Position numbers and translations under genes: made by a program
Assembly (NCBI GenBank): GCA_047967505.1
Contig: CM106541.1
Origin: Dipteris shenzhenensis
Taxonomy: Eukaryota; Polypodiophyta; Polypodiopsida; Gleicheniales
DNA length: 64,000 nucleotides
Direction: 5' to 3' (one strand)
The notes under the pieces: model-generated
The model's database searches: none
What the model saw: the letters and a program-made list of their open reading frames with translations, nothing else
What the model was told of the DNA's origin: nothing
Shown here: piece after piece, positions 43,741 to 56,091 of the stretch
Numbering within the stretch: the stretch's first letter is position 1
Layout of the letters: every line of letters begins with the position of its first letter

Positions 43741-44380
43741 ACTTATTCTTGTTAGCCAGAAGTTTGGCAACCACTTATCGAGTTTAGCATGGAAAGTGGC
43801 CTCCTTTGATTTTGACTCAGTCCGTTATGGCTCTTTGGAACCAGTTTGATGACTCTTGTGTTGATTCTACAAGGCATAGAGCCATTCTGAAAGCACCAGT
43901 TAACCAAGAGGAGTAATTCCTTCTTGCAGCAGTCCCCCAATAGGGCTGAAAAAACTCTATCAGCATTCCATCAGGCTCCGGAGCCTTGTCTCTCACCATC
44001 TGCATGACAGTGTATTTAACCTCTACTTCTAAAAAAGGTCTTTGCAGCATTAAAACTTCATGATTGTCCACTTTCCTATGCATCTTAGATAGAAATGCAT
44101 CCAATTTCTCCTTATAGTTATTAGGAGGAATGGGTCTAAACCCACAAGGTGTCAAGTAAAAACCTCACCTATAGCATCTTCTCGAATAACCATACTGCTT
44201 GTTTCATCACAAATGACAGTAATGTACTCCTTTTGTCTTTTTTCTTTGACTACTTTAAAGAAGAAGGGTGTGGGTCTATCACCCTCATCAAGCCATCTCA
44301 TCCTAGATTGTATACATGCTGCAGCAAGTCTTGCATGCTCACAGGCCCACAAAAACTAATCGGTTGTGCTTAGGAAGGCC
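43740..44380 (-). pseudogene. LINE (L1-type) reverse transcriptase fragment
   Basis: Minus-strand frames in order: 'SRMRWLDEGDRPTPFFFKVV' (linker before RT), 'EVKYTVMQMVRDKAPEPDGM' with 'IEFFQPYW' (RT motif usually KAPGPDG; here Gly to Glu), then 'TRVIKLVPKS' and 'RRPLSMLNSI'. This is the N-terminal third of a plant L1-clade ORF2 RT. The catalytic FADD region and the endonuclease are absent. Several frame changes make it a dead fragment. Confidence 0.88.
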
Positions 44381-46190
44381 GCCAAATGCGCATCCTGTGG
44401 AAAATATTAAAGTGCAAATAGTACATTCATTTTGCACTCACTTGCCAAAGCTTCAGCTTCCCGTCTCCACTTAGCCAATTTCCTTCCATGTTCTTTCGCT
44501 ACTCCCACCACTGTAGAGATATAGGCATTCCATTTTTGATCGGGTGACTGAAACCTTGAGCAGCCACTCTCCAGATGATTACCACTGTTGCATGCATAGC
44601 CCATTGCAATGCAAGCATCAACTACACTTGCCATTTCCTCTATGTCCATGGTTGCGCACAACAAAGCGATGATGAGGCTACTGGAGCAATTCTGTGTAGA
44701 TGCTCTTAGGTTGAGAGTTGCAGAAGGCAGCTGGAAAGGTTGCACTTGTAGTCTTAATGAGAGTAAGGGCATTGTGGATGTTCTGCTTCTTGGGAGTAGA
44801 TAACGGTTTGCGGCAGCTAGTGAGGTTGACAATTGCCAGTCCAGGCCCGGTTGAGGTGGACATGGTAGAGCAATTAGATAGGAGATGTGCGTTGGGGATT
44901 CGAATATGCGAATGACCCATGAAAGAAACCAAGCTCTTGACAGCATAAACCATGGTGGGAATCGGGTTATATTCGAACTTGGGTTAGTAGATCAAACGGT
45001 TGTCTATTTTCAAAATGGAATTGCCAAGTGGCGACACTAGTCGAAGTCGTTCTTTCTTTCTACATCCCAGGAAAAAACCAAAAAAAGTCTCTCTGCAGGG
45101 CATCGTGGCCACGATAAAATGCATACAATGCTCAGTGCGCCTCTTTGTCTTGCCAAAGGTTGTCGACACGTTGCATGAAACAACCAGCCCATCCAACGGG
45201 TCGACCCGCCATCATCTGTAAAAATCAAGCTCCATGGGACATGGACCTGAGCTCAGGGACAACAACGACGCGTTGTGCAGGAGAAAGATTCAAATCTTGT
45301 AACGCTCTTTGTGTAAGAGTAGGCAGGTGGAGACGCAAGGTTGGTGAGTGGAGAAAGAATCTTTGTAGGAAGACCCCGATTTGTTTGTCATTCAAGGACC
45401 GAAGGTAATATTTCTTCGGCATGACAGCTGAGTAAAAGGCGTCTCGCAAAACAGGGAGAGGAGGAAGCAGCTTTATTACTGGTGGTGGGCGGAGGGAGAT
45501 GGGTTCTTGAGCAATACCTTTTGCTTTAAGCAGAGAGAATCGTGATGAAACGAAGCTTTTTCTGTGTACGAAGCATGGATCTCGAAGCGAGGAAGGAGGG
45601 TTTAAAGGAAGGAAAAACCAATTGGCAAGCAAGGGAGATAGAAAATGAAGGTGGGTGAACACAGGTTTCCAAAAGAGGGACGGAACGCAGGCTTCCAGGC
45701 TGGAGTGGGGGTGCTACAGAGTGGTATGCGGGAGCAAAATCTGCTCCTGGTGTACGCCACATGTGAGAGATGGTTGCAGATCTATAATCAAAGTGGAGCA
45801 CTCCATTAATAAGTGGAACAATCCATTAAGATGAGTCTTGCGTTTGTAATCTGTGCCTGCACATTTTTCAAGAACATGGTCGTGGGGATCCAATTACATG
45901 CAATAATTATCATCCCCGTACTTGACCTTTAGGCTTTGACTATTGCTTAATCCTCTAAGGTTCGTCCTAGTAAGGTCTACACCCTTAGACCAAGTACTTG
46001 CACCCCATTTAAGAGCTTATGACATCCTTGTAGAGGCCCTTCACTCACCAAAGACATTCACTCTCCACCCCTTGGACTTGGTTGCTCCTTTTTCAAGTTC
46101 TCCATAGATGCATCACCTTCTTTTCACGTAAGGGAGCAAGGTTTCTTTGGGAGCACGGTTGCTTTGATCCTAGAAACTTTTTGAGACCAT
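44381..46190. other. Unassigned stretch
   Basis: GC-richer than average. Open frames on both strands (longest 44407-44946 minus, 179 codons) have no recognisable domain, and the minus-strand frame has no conserved features I can support. No RNA gene was found. Confidence 0.4.
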
Positions 46191-46440
46191 TGTATCATTG
46201 CTTCCATCTCTTGTGCAAAGCTATCTCCTTGTGTGAGAGGCCCCTTGTTGCTTAGCACTTGTTCTTGGCTGCTACCTTTTCAAGTTCTACACGGTGCAAG
46301 CTTGCCTTCATTTCCCAAGGCATCTTGTGGCCAGCCCTTGGACTTGGCTGAGTTCATTGTGTGAACGATTATTGCTTCCATCTCTTGTGCAAGTTATTTA
46401 TTGGCTTATATGAGAGGCCCCTTATTGTGATGCTTCTCTA
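46190..46440. repeat. ~175-bp imperfect duplication
   Basis: 'TTGCTTCCATCTCTTGTGCAA' words begin near 46199 and 46373, each followed by 'TGAGAGGCCCCTTATTG'-like sequence. The copies have diverged. Confidence 0.6.
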
Positions 46441-46707
46441 TTTGCAGAGTTTTGCAAGGGACATAATGTGATTGCTACATGACTGTCATTTTATCAAACA
46501 TCTGGGATAGGTTAGAAGGAGGAGATAAATGCAAGTCTACGATGTCTAGGAAAGACATAGATCCCAAAAAACCAAAGAATGGTTGAAGGTCCTTACAAAA
46601 GTGCATCTCTTGTGAAAAGTGTTGGGTGGGCTTAGCATCGTCTCCATAGCAAAAGTTCATGGGTTGAAGACGTAATTTAAGGCTTATATAGAAGTTATGC
46701 GATGGAT

Positions 46708-46862
46708 GCCACAAAGCAATGGTAGTGCAATTGGTAGGATGCTTGCCTACCAATGCTAGCTGCTTGTGTTCGACCCTTTGCTATGTGCAGTGTTGGTCTT
46801 GGACACCCCGGGCAAGGTGTCCCTTGTTGGACTTGGGTGGGTGAGTTTTTTTTTCCAAAAAG
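46708..46862 (+). mobile_element. tRNA-derived SINE or tRNA pseudogene
   Basis: 'TAGTGCAATTGGTAGG' (46719-46734) resembles a pol III A box in a tRNA D-arm, and 'TGTTCGACCC' about 35 bp later resembles a B box/T-arm. The T-stem and acceptor stem do not pair properly, so it is not a functional tRNA. About 70 bp of body sequence and a T9 run follow, as in plant SINEs. No target duplication was verified. Confidence 0.4.
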
Positions 46863-48836
46863 AGAGCCTATGGATGTGGTTTTAGGGGACGGTCACGCAT
46901 ACCCTATATTCATGAATTCATGTTGTATTCGAACTAGAGTTAGTCACACGTTTGATTTATTGAAGTAGATCAGGAAATTACTTTGGCAACAGAGCCCCTC
47001 CTCTAGAGGAAGGGTACTCCTTCGAGCTCTTGGTTTGTTGCAATAAATACCACCTTGGCAAACCCTCATTGGTGTAGCAGATAGTTGCCAATGGAGATAG
47101 CAGCCTAATTGGTTGGGATGAGCTTGCCCACCACTTATTAACAGAAGCATTGTCCACTTAGTTTGTGTGTGATTGTGATCATCGGAATTGCCCTTGAACG
47201 AAGCAAATGTCATGAGTAAGCGAATTCAAGAATCAAGGGATATGTGTGATTGTCCCCTTAAACCCAAGCATTCTCTCGTGAGAAGTATGCTTGCAGGAGA
47301 GAATGCAGGTAGTGTGGGGTAAATTATGAAAGAAAATCAATAGGAGTTTGCCATGATGGGAAGCATAAGACGTGGGTTCCATAGGTAAACAAGGTCAAGA
47401 TATGAGTTTGACTGAGAGTTTTTAAAAATGAAAAATAAAAATAAAAATAAATGCCGACTTGTATTACTAAAGCATGATGAAGCAAGACCAAAGTAGTGCA
47501 GTACTCAAATTTCCGAATAAAAAAGAGAGAAAAAGGCGAAGCTGTGCTTAATTTAGGGAAGGCTGGTGATAAGCAAATCCATGACAACAAAGCACACACA
47601 CATGTCACACACACACACATAAACAGAGGCTTTGAATCATGAGAGATGGACCCAAACGGCCAAGCCTGGCTGTAGTGAGGTGTGGGTGTTTGTCATCTTC
47701 TCCAAGATGGGCGTTTTGTCTCGGTGTCTTCTCTTCCAAGATTAGCTCTTTTTTAAGCTCCACGCATACTACACCTCTAGGATCAAGTAATAAGCACTCA
47801 TCACGTTCAACACCATCATTGTATGAGCTGCCTTTTTTGCGTAGAGTGGCTCCTACTACTTCCCTAGCTCTGGATCAATGTTACTCGGCATTACTGCAAA
47901 AACTCTTTTTTGGGAGCATTGAAGAAGTTTAGAGTGGAGCTTCAGAAATAACTCTGTTGTAGTCTTTCTCTGTGTCTCTCTGTTTTGCGCGCTCTCTCTC
48001 TCTCTCTCAGAGTCTGTGTGTGTGGAGTGTTACTTACTCTCTGTCTCAGCACACACACATACACTTGCAAGTTCTTACAGTTTGTACCTTCCCCTGCTTC
48101 TGCTCCCTCTTCATTGCAACTTCAATTTGAGTCGTTTTCAGATCATTCACAGCCAGAGACACTCAGTCACCTTCTCTCTCTCTCTCTCCCTCCAGCTCCC
48201 TCACAATTGGGCACTTCGGGAAATCCACCCCTATGCCTCCCATCACCTCCTCAAGACCCATCCCTCTCTTTTGCTCTTCTTGCAGAAACACCCACTTCTC
48301 AGATGTCCTCTTTTCGCTTTTGCTCTCGTCCCCCTCAACGGTTGCATTTTTTTTGAACCTGTCAAGTCTTTCCACTCCCCGGCTTTCGCTTCACGCAAAC
48401 GTCTCTGCCTCTCCTTTGCCTTTGAAGTAATTCCTCTTCTCGGCAGTTTTCCTTTTTTTTTTTTTGGGTTTTCAGTTCGTCACCTCCATTTCTCTTTTCA
48501 TCCCAAGCATTTGAAAGCTCCAATTGCTCCATCAAATCTCTGCGTGAAGACAATTTTTTCTGGAGAACGCACAGATTCTAGAGTTCGCTCCCGCAGCGGA
48601 CAGCCAGCTCCCGACGAGGTCAGGTGAGCGCTCTCCCAGTTTGGACTTGCTGCATTCCTCTCGAACCAGCTACGCTTTCCGATCGCTGTGGAAAATTGTG
48701 ATACGCTCACTCCAAAAATGGAGTTTGCTTCAACACAAAATGTGATCACTGAGCTTTGAGATTGTTGCATCTGCGTAAAGATACAACCGGTTACGTTAAT
48801 TGTTTCTGCCCTTGAATACTTTACCTCATTGGAACG
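46863..48836. other. Region upstream of RopGAP, including probable 5' UTR
   Basis: Contains small simple repeats: AAAAAT repeats near 47430, CA runs near 47590-47620, a CT run at 47991-48008 followed by TGTGTGTG, and CT runs at 48174-48188. CT-rich stretches of this kind are common around plant transcription starts. 'CGAGGTCAG|GTGAGCG' near 48623 could be a 5'-UTR intron donor. No other gene was recognised. Confidence 0.45.
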
Positions 48837-50966
48837 ATGTCAGATGCTCAAAGGGGACTAGGAAGCTCCGAAGGTTGTGCAGAGTATATCAAACGACAAG
48901 TTAAGATGACAGAAATTCTCTCGCCCAAGTACTGCGCAAGTGATGCCCAGGAGATGGATTTCTCGCCCCGCCAAAGCATTTCAGTAAACGTCGATTCTGA
49001 CGAAATCTTAGGGAGCCCCTCTTCCCCTTTCGCTGCTCGGTCTCCGCTTGTTGATTCGAGTCGTTCTACAGATTGGGAGGAGTTGCTGCGCGGGGATGGC
49101 CTCGTGCAAGAGAGCCATTTCATTGCTCAAAGCAACAGAGACCAAATGGAATTATCTGTTATTGCACTTCTGCTGGCAGCGTTCAAAAAAACAGGCCTAA
49201 CATGCCGAGCTCCCCCGGACGACATAAAGATGGATATTGGTTGGCCTACAAACGTACAACATGTGACTCACGTAACATTCGATCGGTTTAATGGATTCCT
49301 TGGCTTGCCTGTGGAGTTTCAGACGGAGGTTCCTCGGAGGGTTCCGAGTGCCAGGTACTCAATTTACCCCCCAGCAATTCTGGAGCTCAGATTTCAATCT
49401 TTTCCTTCTCTGTAACCTTTGCATTGGTTGTGCCAGTGCTAGCGTATTTGGAGTGTCTGCCGAGTCAATGCAGTGTTCTTACGATAGAAAGGGGAACAGC
49501 GTGCCGACAATCTTGTTGCTTCTTCAGGAGAGGCTATGTTCTCAAGGCGGCCTGAAGGTAAAAACACTCTCCTCATGAGGCTTTCGCTGGCGCGCTACCG
49601 AGATCCCTCACTGAATTTCGTGAATGCCCGTAATTTCCATCTTGCAACTAGTGCAGGCGGAAGGTGTGTTCAGAATAAACGCGGAGAACAGTCAGGAAGA
49701 GCATGTGAGAGATCAACTAAACAGAGGCATCGTGCCACACGATATCGACGTACATTGTTTGGCTGGGCTTATCAAGGTGGGCATGATTGCTTGGTTTCGT
49801 CTAATGGTAAAAAACTCGTGGATGCAGAGTGTAGTTCGCTCGAAAACGTTGCACCTTACAACTCTTGACACTTGAAAACGCTCCTTTCTTTCATCTCCCC
49901 TTCGTAATTAAAGTACAGTCTTAACTCACAATTGCAGGCCTGGTTTCGTGAGTTGCCAAAAGGCATCTTGGACAATCTTTCACCAGAACAAGTTATGCAG
50001 TGCCATACAGAGGAGCAATCAGTCTCGCTAGTGAAGACTTTGCCTCCAACCCAAGCAGCTTTGCTCGATTGGGCTATCAACTTAATGGCAGATGTTGTCC
50101 AGGAGGAACATTTCAACAAGATGAATGCACATAATATAGCAATGGTGTTTGCTCCCAATATGACACAGGTTACAAGATCTCATATTGTTGTTTTCAGGCA
50201 AATGTCGTGTGTTGAAATACTACTTCGAGTGCTGATGTGTTCTTTCCGTTTTGGCCAGATGTCTGATCCTCTCACAGCATTGATGCACGCCGTCCAGGTT
50301 ATGAATCTGTTAAAGACTCTTATACTCAAGACTTTGAGAGACCGAGAGGAAGCTTTGCTGGATCCCAGGCCTGATTCTTCTTGTGCTGAACCTCCAACTG
50401 GAAATGGCCATGATAGGGCTACAAAGGAGCCTTGTCTGGGTGTTCGTGATTCAAGTGATGGAAGAGAAGATGGGCACACAAGTGAGAGTGAGGGACTCTT
50501 TTTCAAAGGTTTTAATGCGAGAAGTGCAGAGAAATATGAGTCTACTAGTGTATTGGAAGAATTGTTTGCAAGAGAGTTGAGTTCTAGAGAGATTATTGAT
50601 GAGGATGAGCTCTCTACTGACAGTCAGGGGCCATTTTCCAACAGATCCAGTACCATGGATAATACCGATGATGATAGCAACGGATATGAGTCCTATGCTC
50701 AAAAACAAGGAAGAGTAGTCAATGCAGGAACAAGGATTTGTGCCACAAAGCTTTTTGTATCTGGTAACGTTGACTTGGCTGGTACTAGCGTCACGTCAGG
50801 TGGCAAAGAGAATCTCAAACTGGAGGGGAAAGTTTTTGATATAGCAGATTTTGTACCATGTGGTGCAATGGATTCAATGGATTCTATACCCAGTAAAGGA
50901 AAAAACAAAACTGCAGGTGTAGTCGGCAAAATTGATCAACTGATTGAAAGAGTTGAAGCATGGTAA
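48837..50966 (+). CDS. ROP/RAC GTPase-activating protein (CRIB-RhoGAP), 5 exons
   Basis: GTPase-activating protein for plant ROP/RAC small GTPases. It accelerates GTP hydrolysis and so ends ROP signalling at the plasma membrane in polarity, tip growth and stress responses. Exons: 48837-49354, 49437-49557, 49657-49776, 49938-50168, 50259-50966, all with GT-AG introns of 82, 99, 161 and 90 nt, giving about 565 aa. A Ser/acidic-rich N-terminus precedes the CRIB motif (about 132-161: 'IGWPTNVQHVTHVTFDRFNG', 'FLGLPVEF'), then the RhoGAP domain from about 175 with the arginine finger R219 in AEGVFRIN, 'LIKAWFRELP' and 'NIAMVFAPNMTQ'. After the domain comes 'MSDPLTALMHAVQVMNLLKT' and a variable tail ending ERVEAW. 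CRIB followed by RhoGAP is unique to plants, and length and order are normal. All expected residues are present. Confidence 0.96.
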
Positions 50967-53580
50967 ATTTCGGAACAGGGTATCCTGTTGTAGAAGGGAA
51001 GTGGACGGCTCAGGCAGTGAGCATTGTTCTCAGTTTGAACATTTGTCCACTGTTGCATGGTTGTCGCACTGCAAACATCAGAGTTCATCCACAGATTTCC
51101 CACCCGACTAACCATAAAAACTTGTACAGTATCTAGTTCAGCATTGCATACTCCCCCTTGTATACTTGGCTAGGCTTGACCTTTGCAAAACCCCACGGGG
51201 AGGACTACTAATGGGCTGGAAATCTTTGCTTGCTTTCGTTCAAGCAAAGAATTCTGCTCGAGTGTACTCATTGTCAGTAGAGAGTGTGTTTTCAAAGGTT
51301 TAGGCTCTAGATAACATTAGGCTTTGTGATTGGGTTGTGTCATGTTAATTGGTTGGATGTGGTTGGATGTGTGAGAGTGTCGACAGTTTTCAATGGAAAA
51401 GTGAAAAAAAAAGAGGTTTGTGGCGAGAATTTGTGTCTCACTCAGCATAGTTCTTCGATTGCAACCACTTTTGTATGCAAAAGGCTTGTAAAACATGTTG
51501 TTTTGGTGTTCAATAATTGAAACGTCTCGTCTCTTATGCACTCTTTGAGCATTTTCATCATTGTACATAAAGTTTGTGAGGTTATATTATGGATTCTATC
51601 TATATCTAGTCAGGCAGCCCTAAAGCCAAAATCCCGAGGCCGACATTTTGGTATTAGTACATGCTGTGGATTGTACACTTTTTGAGTTTCTAAGGGCTGT
51701 AAAACATATTGCTTTGGTGATTAGTGAACTCCAAAGGTTTAGCATCATCCAAGTGAAGATTGGTGTATGCTCACTGGTATGTATTGCTTAGTATTGCCAC
51801 ACTCAAGGTCAATACAAGATTCGTGTCTTTTCAATTGGTGCATAGTATTGGAGAAACAAAGTTTGGTGGCGATCGTTGGTTTGGTAAGAGGGGTGGTAGC
51901 ACCCTCGACTTCCACTGCTGTCAAGGTTCTACTTTCTCCACAAGACAGGCAACAGGTTGAATTTATAGTTTAGTCACTCTAAAATAGAGCCCTGGTGGGA
52001 AGGATTGTGGGTCTCCCTCAAAGAGATAGGTATGGTATTGGTGGTATTGGCTCAAGGTGAGCATAGCACTAGCAAATGACCACATTCATAAGGTTACCAT
52101 CTGTGGGAGGGGAGACCTCCTTGTTTAGCTAAACTCCCAAGACACTGCCCTAGGACTTGGTGGAATGCATTCCTATCTTCCCTGGCTTGCACTTTGTATT
52201 TAGTTTCTCAAGACAATCAAAATACTTTAGTTCTAATATCTTGGTGAAGACTCCCTTCTCCATTACCTTGGGGTTAGCATGTTGTGCTTTTTGTGTGGAT
52301 AACCATAAAGCCTCTCAAAACCTCTTTTGTTACTTCATTGTTGTGTCTCTATCTATGGATAAGCATAAAGGTAGTCAAAAATTCTTTGATTACTCCAATG
52401 ATGAAATGCGTGCCTCTATTGAACAACATTTCTATGGTGCATCCATACTTTGTAATTACATTCTCATACGAAAAAGTTGTGCTTCTAGCATCTACTTTTC
52501 TCATAGCTTTTGCTTCAACCCACTTGGTGTTTGCAAATGGCTTTTTAGAAACAACTATTGTTAAGGGGATGAGATCCTTATCTTGGGGTTAAATTATTAT
52601 TTGGCATACATCACACCTCTGTTACATAGTCATAGGTATTCTTCCAAAGTGTTGGCCACCAATATCTAGTGCCAAGAGGGCTTTTCTTGATGTGACGACA
52701 TCCTATGATAGCACGATGCATCTTAGGATTTGATCTCATGTTGCATAATACATCTTAGGATTTGATCTTTGCCTATCTTGGTATAGTTTACTTGCAATTA
52801 TTGGTAGAGGGAATATTTTAGAATCATTTTTCTTGCATCCATTTGTATAAATTCAAGAAGGTAGTCATGTTATTAAATAACCAATGACATTTGCATGCCA
52901 ATCAAGGCATGAACATTTAAAGTGATAAAAAGTACCTCTCTTTGAGGTCCAAGCACCTACTCCTAACACGTCCCATGTATCCACTACCTTGGAGTGCAGG
53001 GATGAAGAACCACTCTCTAGCTAGGTCCTAGGGCGAGGCTTAAGATAAGAAATTACCTTTCAAATCCAAGGCATAAAAAATTCCCCAATAGACTTCTACC
53101 ATCAATAATAGTACCATTAATGCCAATAATAGGTTTATTACTGATGGCAATATTACCATTATTGGTGGTACTAGACCCATTATTGTCAAGAACATTATTA
53201 GTAATGGTGGTCCAATTTCCCAACAAGTTAACTATTAGTACGTATGGCTTTCGATAGCAGTAGTGGTACTTCTATTGATCGAAAAGTTTTCATCTACCTG
53301 TGGTATCATATGGACTACCTGTAGTGCATTGACAATTTCTAGTTTTTTAACCTTGGGAAGGTTCTCCTATGACCACATTCATCATTGTGTGAAAATGATG
53401 TTCACCTATGTAAGTCACAAAACGCAGTTACATGGATATGAAATCCTTATGGCTAACTTAAATAAATATTCCTTTGCAACACTAAATATGAAAGGGCATG
53501 CCACCATGTGGTGGTGGAAACACATGGTAGGAAAGAAGATACTCCCTTGAACCTCATATGTTTCAACGGAGAGACTTTGT
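50967..53580. other. RopGAP 3' region and unassigned stretch
   Basis: The first 300 bp or so are presumably 3' UTR. The rest has only short frames. 53105-53175 holds an imperfect hairpin (TAGTACCA...CCAATAAT against ATTATTGGTGGTACTA). No gene recognised. Confidence 0.4.
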
Positions 53581-53584
53581 TGAA

Positions 53585-53990
53585 ATGGGTAAGAAAATGT
53601 TGAGAGTTGTGGTGCCATGAGCATAAGAATAGAGACACTTGGTATGAGAATTTAGTAAAGGTATGAAGGCAAAAGCATGCTCCCACATGGCAACAACGAA
53701 GCATTATTTGACATGTGAGAAAGCGATGCTAGTATGTATCCCACTCCTATAAAAGGGAAGCCATTTTGCAATAATATAATACAATTCAATTCTTTCTATG
53801 AGTAGAAGTCTCTTAAGATTGTATCCTAATTGAACTTGAGTTTGTGCTATTTAGTCTATCTCCTTATCAGCTGTATGCTTGGGATTCATCCACCATAGAT
53901 AATCTTTGACTAGTCACACTTAGGATCAAGCTGACCATAGCCGTGCATGCTTGAGGCACACATTCTGTTCATATTTTCACATGCTATTAG
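53585..53990 (+). mobile_element. LTR-like dispersed repeat, copy 1 (plus)
   Basis: About 400 bp homologous to the reverse complement of 62865-63300. Shared landmarks: 'ATGTTGAGAGTTGTGG', 'AGCATGCTCCCACATGGCA', a TATA box 'TATAAAAGGGA' and 'CATATTTTCACA'. A TATA box in a non-coding repeat of this length suggests a retrotransposon LTR. No paired same-orientation copy is in the window, so solo-LTR status is inference. Confidence 0.65.
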
Positions 53991-55039
53991 AAGCCCCCCC
54001 CCTCCTCATGGTCCTCTCCATTTTCAAAGTTATTATTGCACTTATCCATAGTGAGTGTGTAGTGAGTTACTAATAGAAGTGAGAGTGTATGACTTCCTAA
54101 CAACCTATTTGATCTTGAAAATAGGTCCATTCCCCCACCCTTTTAGTACAATGTTATAGTTATCCTCTGCACCAAGAGAATTCTAATTTGAGCACCTTAT
54201 CTTGGTGGAATAGGCTTAGAGAACATTCATGCATGCCCTAGGAGGTCCAATTTGTCCCTTGAAGATAAGTTGCAAGGCAAGCATAGTTAGCTTGACCATG
54301 TGCAAGGTCAGATTATGGGACCAAAAACAACCGCCCCCAAGTCCTACCATTCAAATAGTTTGTCAACTATAGTTAGATGCCCTTAAATAACCCAATGCCC
54401 ATAAAATATACCATGCCTCCCCTTAATTTCCTTGAATGAAGAAGTAGCAGAGAAATGAAGCATGGAGGAACGAGTGCATCGAGCTCAACATGGTGGAGTA
54501 GAAAGGAGGAGCTAGCATGGAAGTAGACTAATTTCACTAGGAAAAATACATTTGCATGCTTGGTCTCATTAAAGGAACATAATCTCCTTTCTAGGAGACA
54601 TTAGACCAGACAAAGCATGCAACTAATTAGAAGAATGGAATTTCCTTTTTAGAAGACATGCTAGCTCAACCCCCAATCCTCGATTTTGATCTAGTCTATC
54701 TTGAATTATCCTCAAGAGGGTTGGCAAAATTTGGCATTTTAGCCTGTTCCATGGCTAGTGTAAGCATCCACCAACCCCACTTAAAATCCTCTTAAAAGCA
54801 TGCATGCCCCCAAAGCAAGGTCCATATTGACTCCCACATAACCCATTTTAGCCCATTTGTATTTTGGCTTATGTGAAGCTTATATGTTCAAAATAAATCC
54901 CTGATTTGGTTTGAATTTGGGGACAAGGGGCTTATAATTGATGTGCTCTTTTATGACTTAGTGTTCTTCTTACCTATACATATTCCAATAATGTACAAAA
55001 AAAATGCACAAGTGGTAAATTGTTTTGCTAAGGAGGCAT
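53991..55039. other. Unassigned stretch
   Basis: Moderately AT-rich, no recognised gene, RNA or repeat apart from a short C10 run near 53995. Confidence 0.45.
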
Positions 55040-55313
55040 CATAAGACCTCGGGGAGTTCACCTCCAAAAATTTTAGTGTATCACGTGCATTCAAAAGGAG
55101 GGGTATTTTAATCCCACTTTTGGAAAAAATTTAACAGGATTACAATAACAAGAAGGGTTTTTAACTTCAAATTTAGAAAAATTCCCATTAGTTCATAAGT
55201 AAAGAGGGGTGACTTTATTGGTGAAAAAATTTTAGTCGAGGGGTTTTTAAAATACCCCTTGAACACACATGATACCTAGGACATCTTAGTAGTGCACCCC
55301 CCGAGCATAAGAC
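55040..55313. mobile_element. 258-bp hAT-type MITE with 8-bp target duplication
   Basis: CATAAGAC occurs at 55040-55047 and 55306-55313, directly flanking a 258-bp element (55048-55305). Its ends are inverted repeats: left CTCGGGGAGTTCAC..., right (reverse complement) CTCGGGGGGTGCAC.... Similarity continues imperfectly for about 60 bp to GGGGTATTTTAA on both sides. An 8-bp duplication and short CTCGGGG-type ends fit a non-autonomous hAT-superfamily element. No coding capacity. The perfect duplication indicates a fairly recent insertion. Confidence 0.85.
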
Positions 55314-56091
55314 CTTTGCTTGAGCATTTGTCACTTGTCACAAAAAATTTAGCCAATGTCCACTATAGAGCCCTTGGTATTTCCCACACATATTGTGCCT
55401 TGCCCAACAAGACACATTATGAACTCTTTCTTTAAACATAGAATTACATAGTAAGTATGCATGACAATGGCCTCCTTGATAATGAAAATAAAAAAGGAGT
55501 GTACATATTAGCTCCTCGTTGCATGTACAACCATGATTGATTAAGAAAGGCTAAGTTGTGTGCATGATGCCCAAATTCCAATTACACTTTCACAGTTCAT
55601 AAACCCATAAGATTATAAACAACTATGATGGTTGGCTATGAGTCATATGGGATAAGGTCTCCTTAATAATTTGCTGATGCTAACAAAGAGGCTAAATTCT
55701 TTTCTTCTACATGCCAACCTATGTAACCCCACTGAACAATTGATGATCACAATAATAAGGCATATTCTTACATTGAATCTAAAATATCATCTTCCTATGA
55801 GTAACACAATACACTCAAGCACAATGATATAACCACAATTACATGACAAGCATATTATTTTGTAAATCATCCGGCACCTCATTCATTACCAAGCTTTCCT
55901 CAAATTTTATATTCATGTCTTGCCAACTCAAATCCCATGTGGCAATGATATCATCAATGACTGGAATTTTAATCCCCGAAGGGATCTTCATAGATAGTAT
56001 AAATGAGCCCTTTTCCTCCAAATAGACATTAGATGTGAATGTGTATCTCAATGTGGATCGCTGAATGTGGATCGCCTTGGGCCTACTTGCC
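55314..56091. other. Unassigned stretch downstream of copia fragment
   Basis: No recognisable RNase H or LTR sequence, although it lies where the 3' end of the minus-strand copia element should be. A 70-codon minus frame (55839-56051) is not recognised. Confidence 0.4.

Noticed and set aside
44407-44946. 179-codon minus-strand frame as a gene
   Set aside because: No recognisable domain, overlapping frames on the other strand of similar length, and it lies next to a LINE fragment without LINE motifs.
46708-46790. Functional tRNA gene
   Set aside because: Acceptor and T-stems do not pair and the anticodon arm is not well formed.
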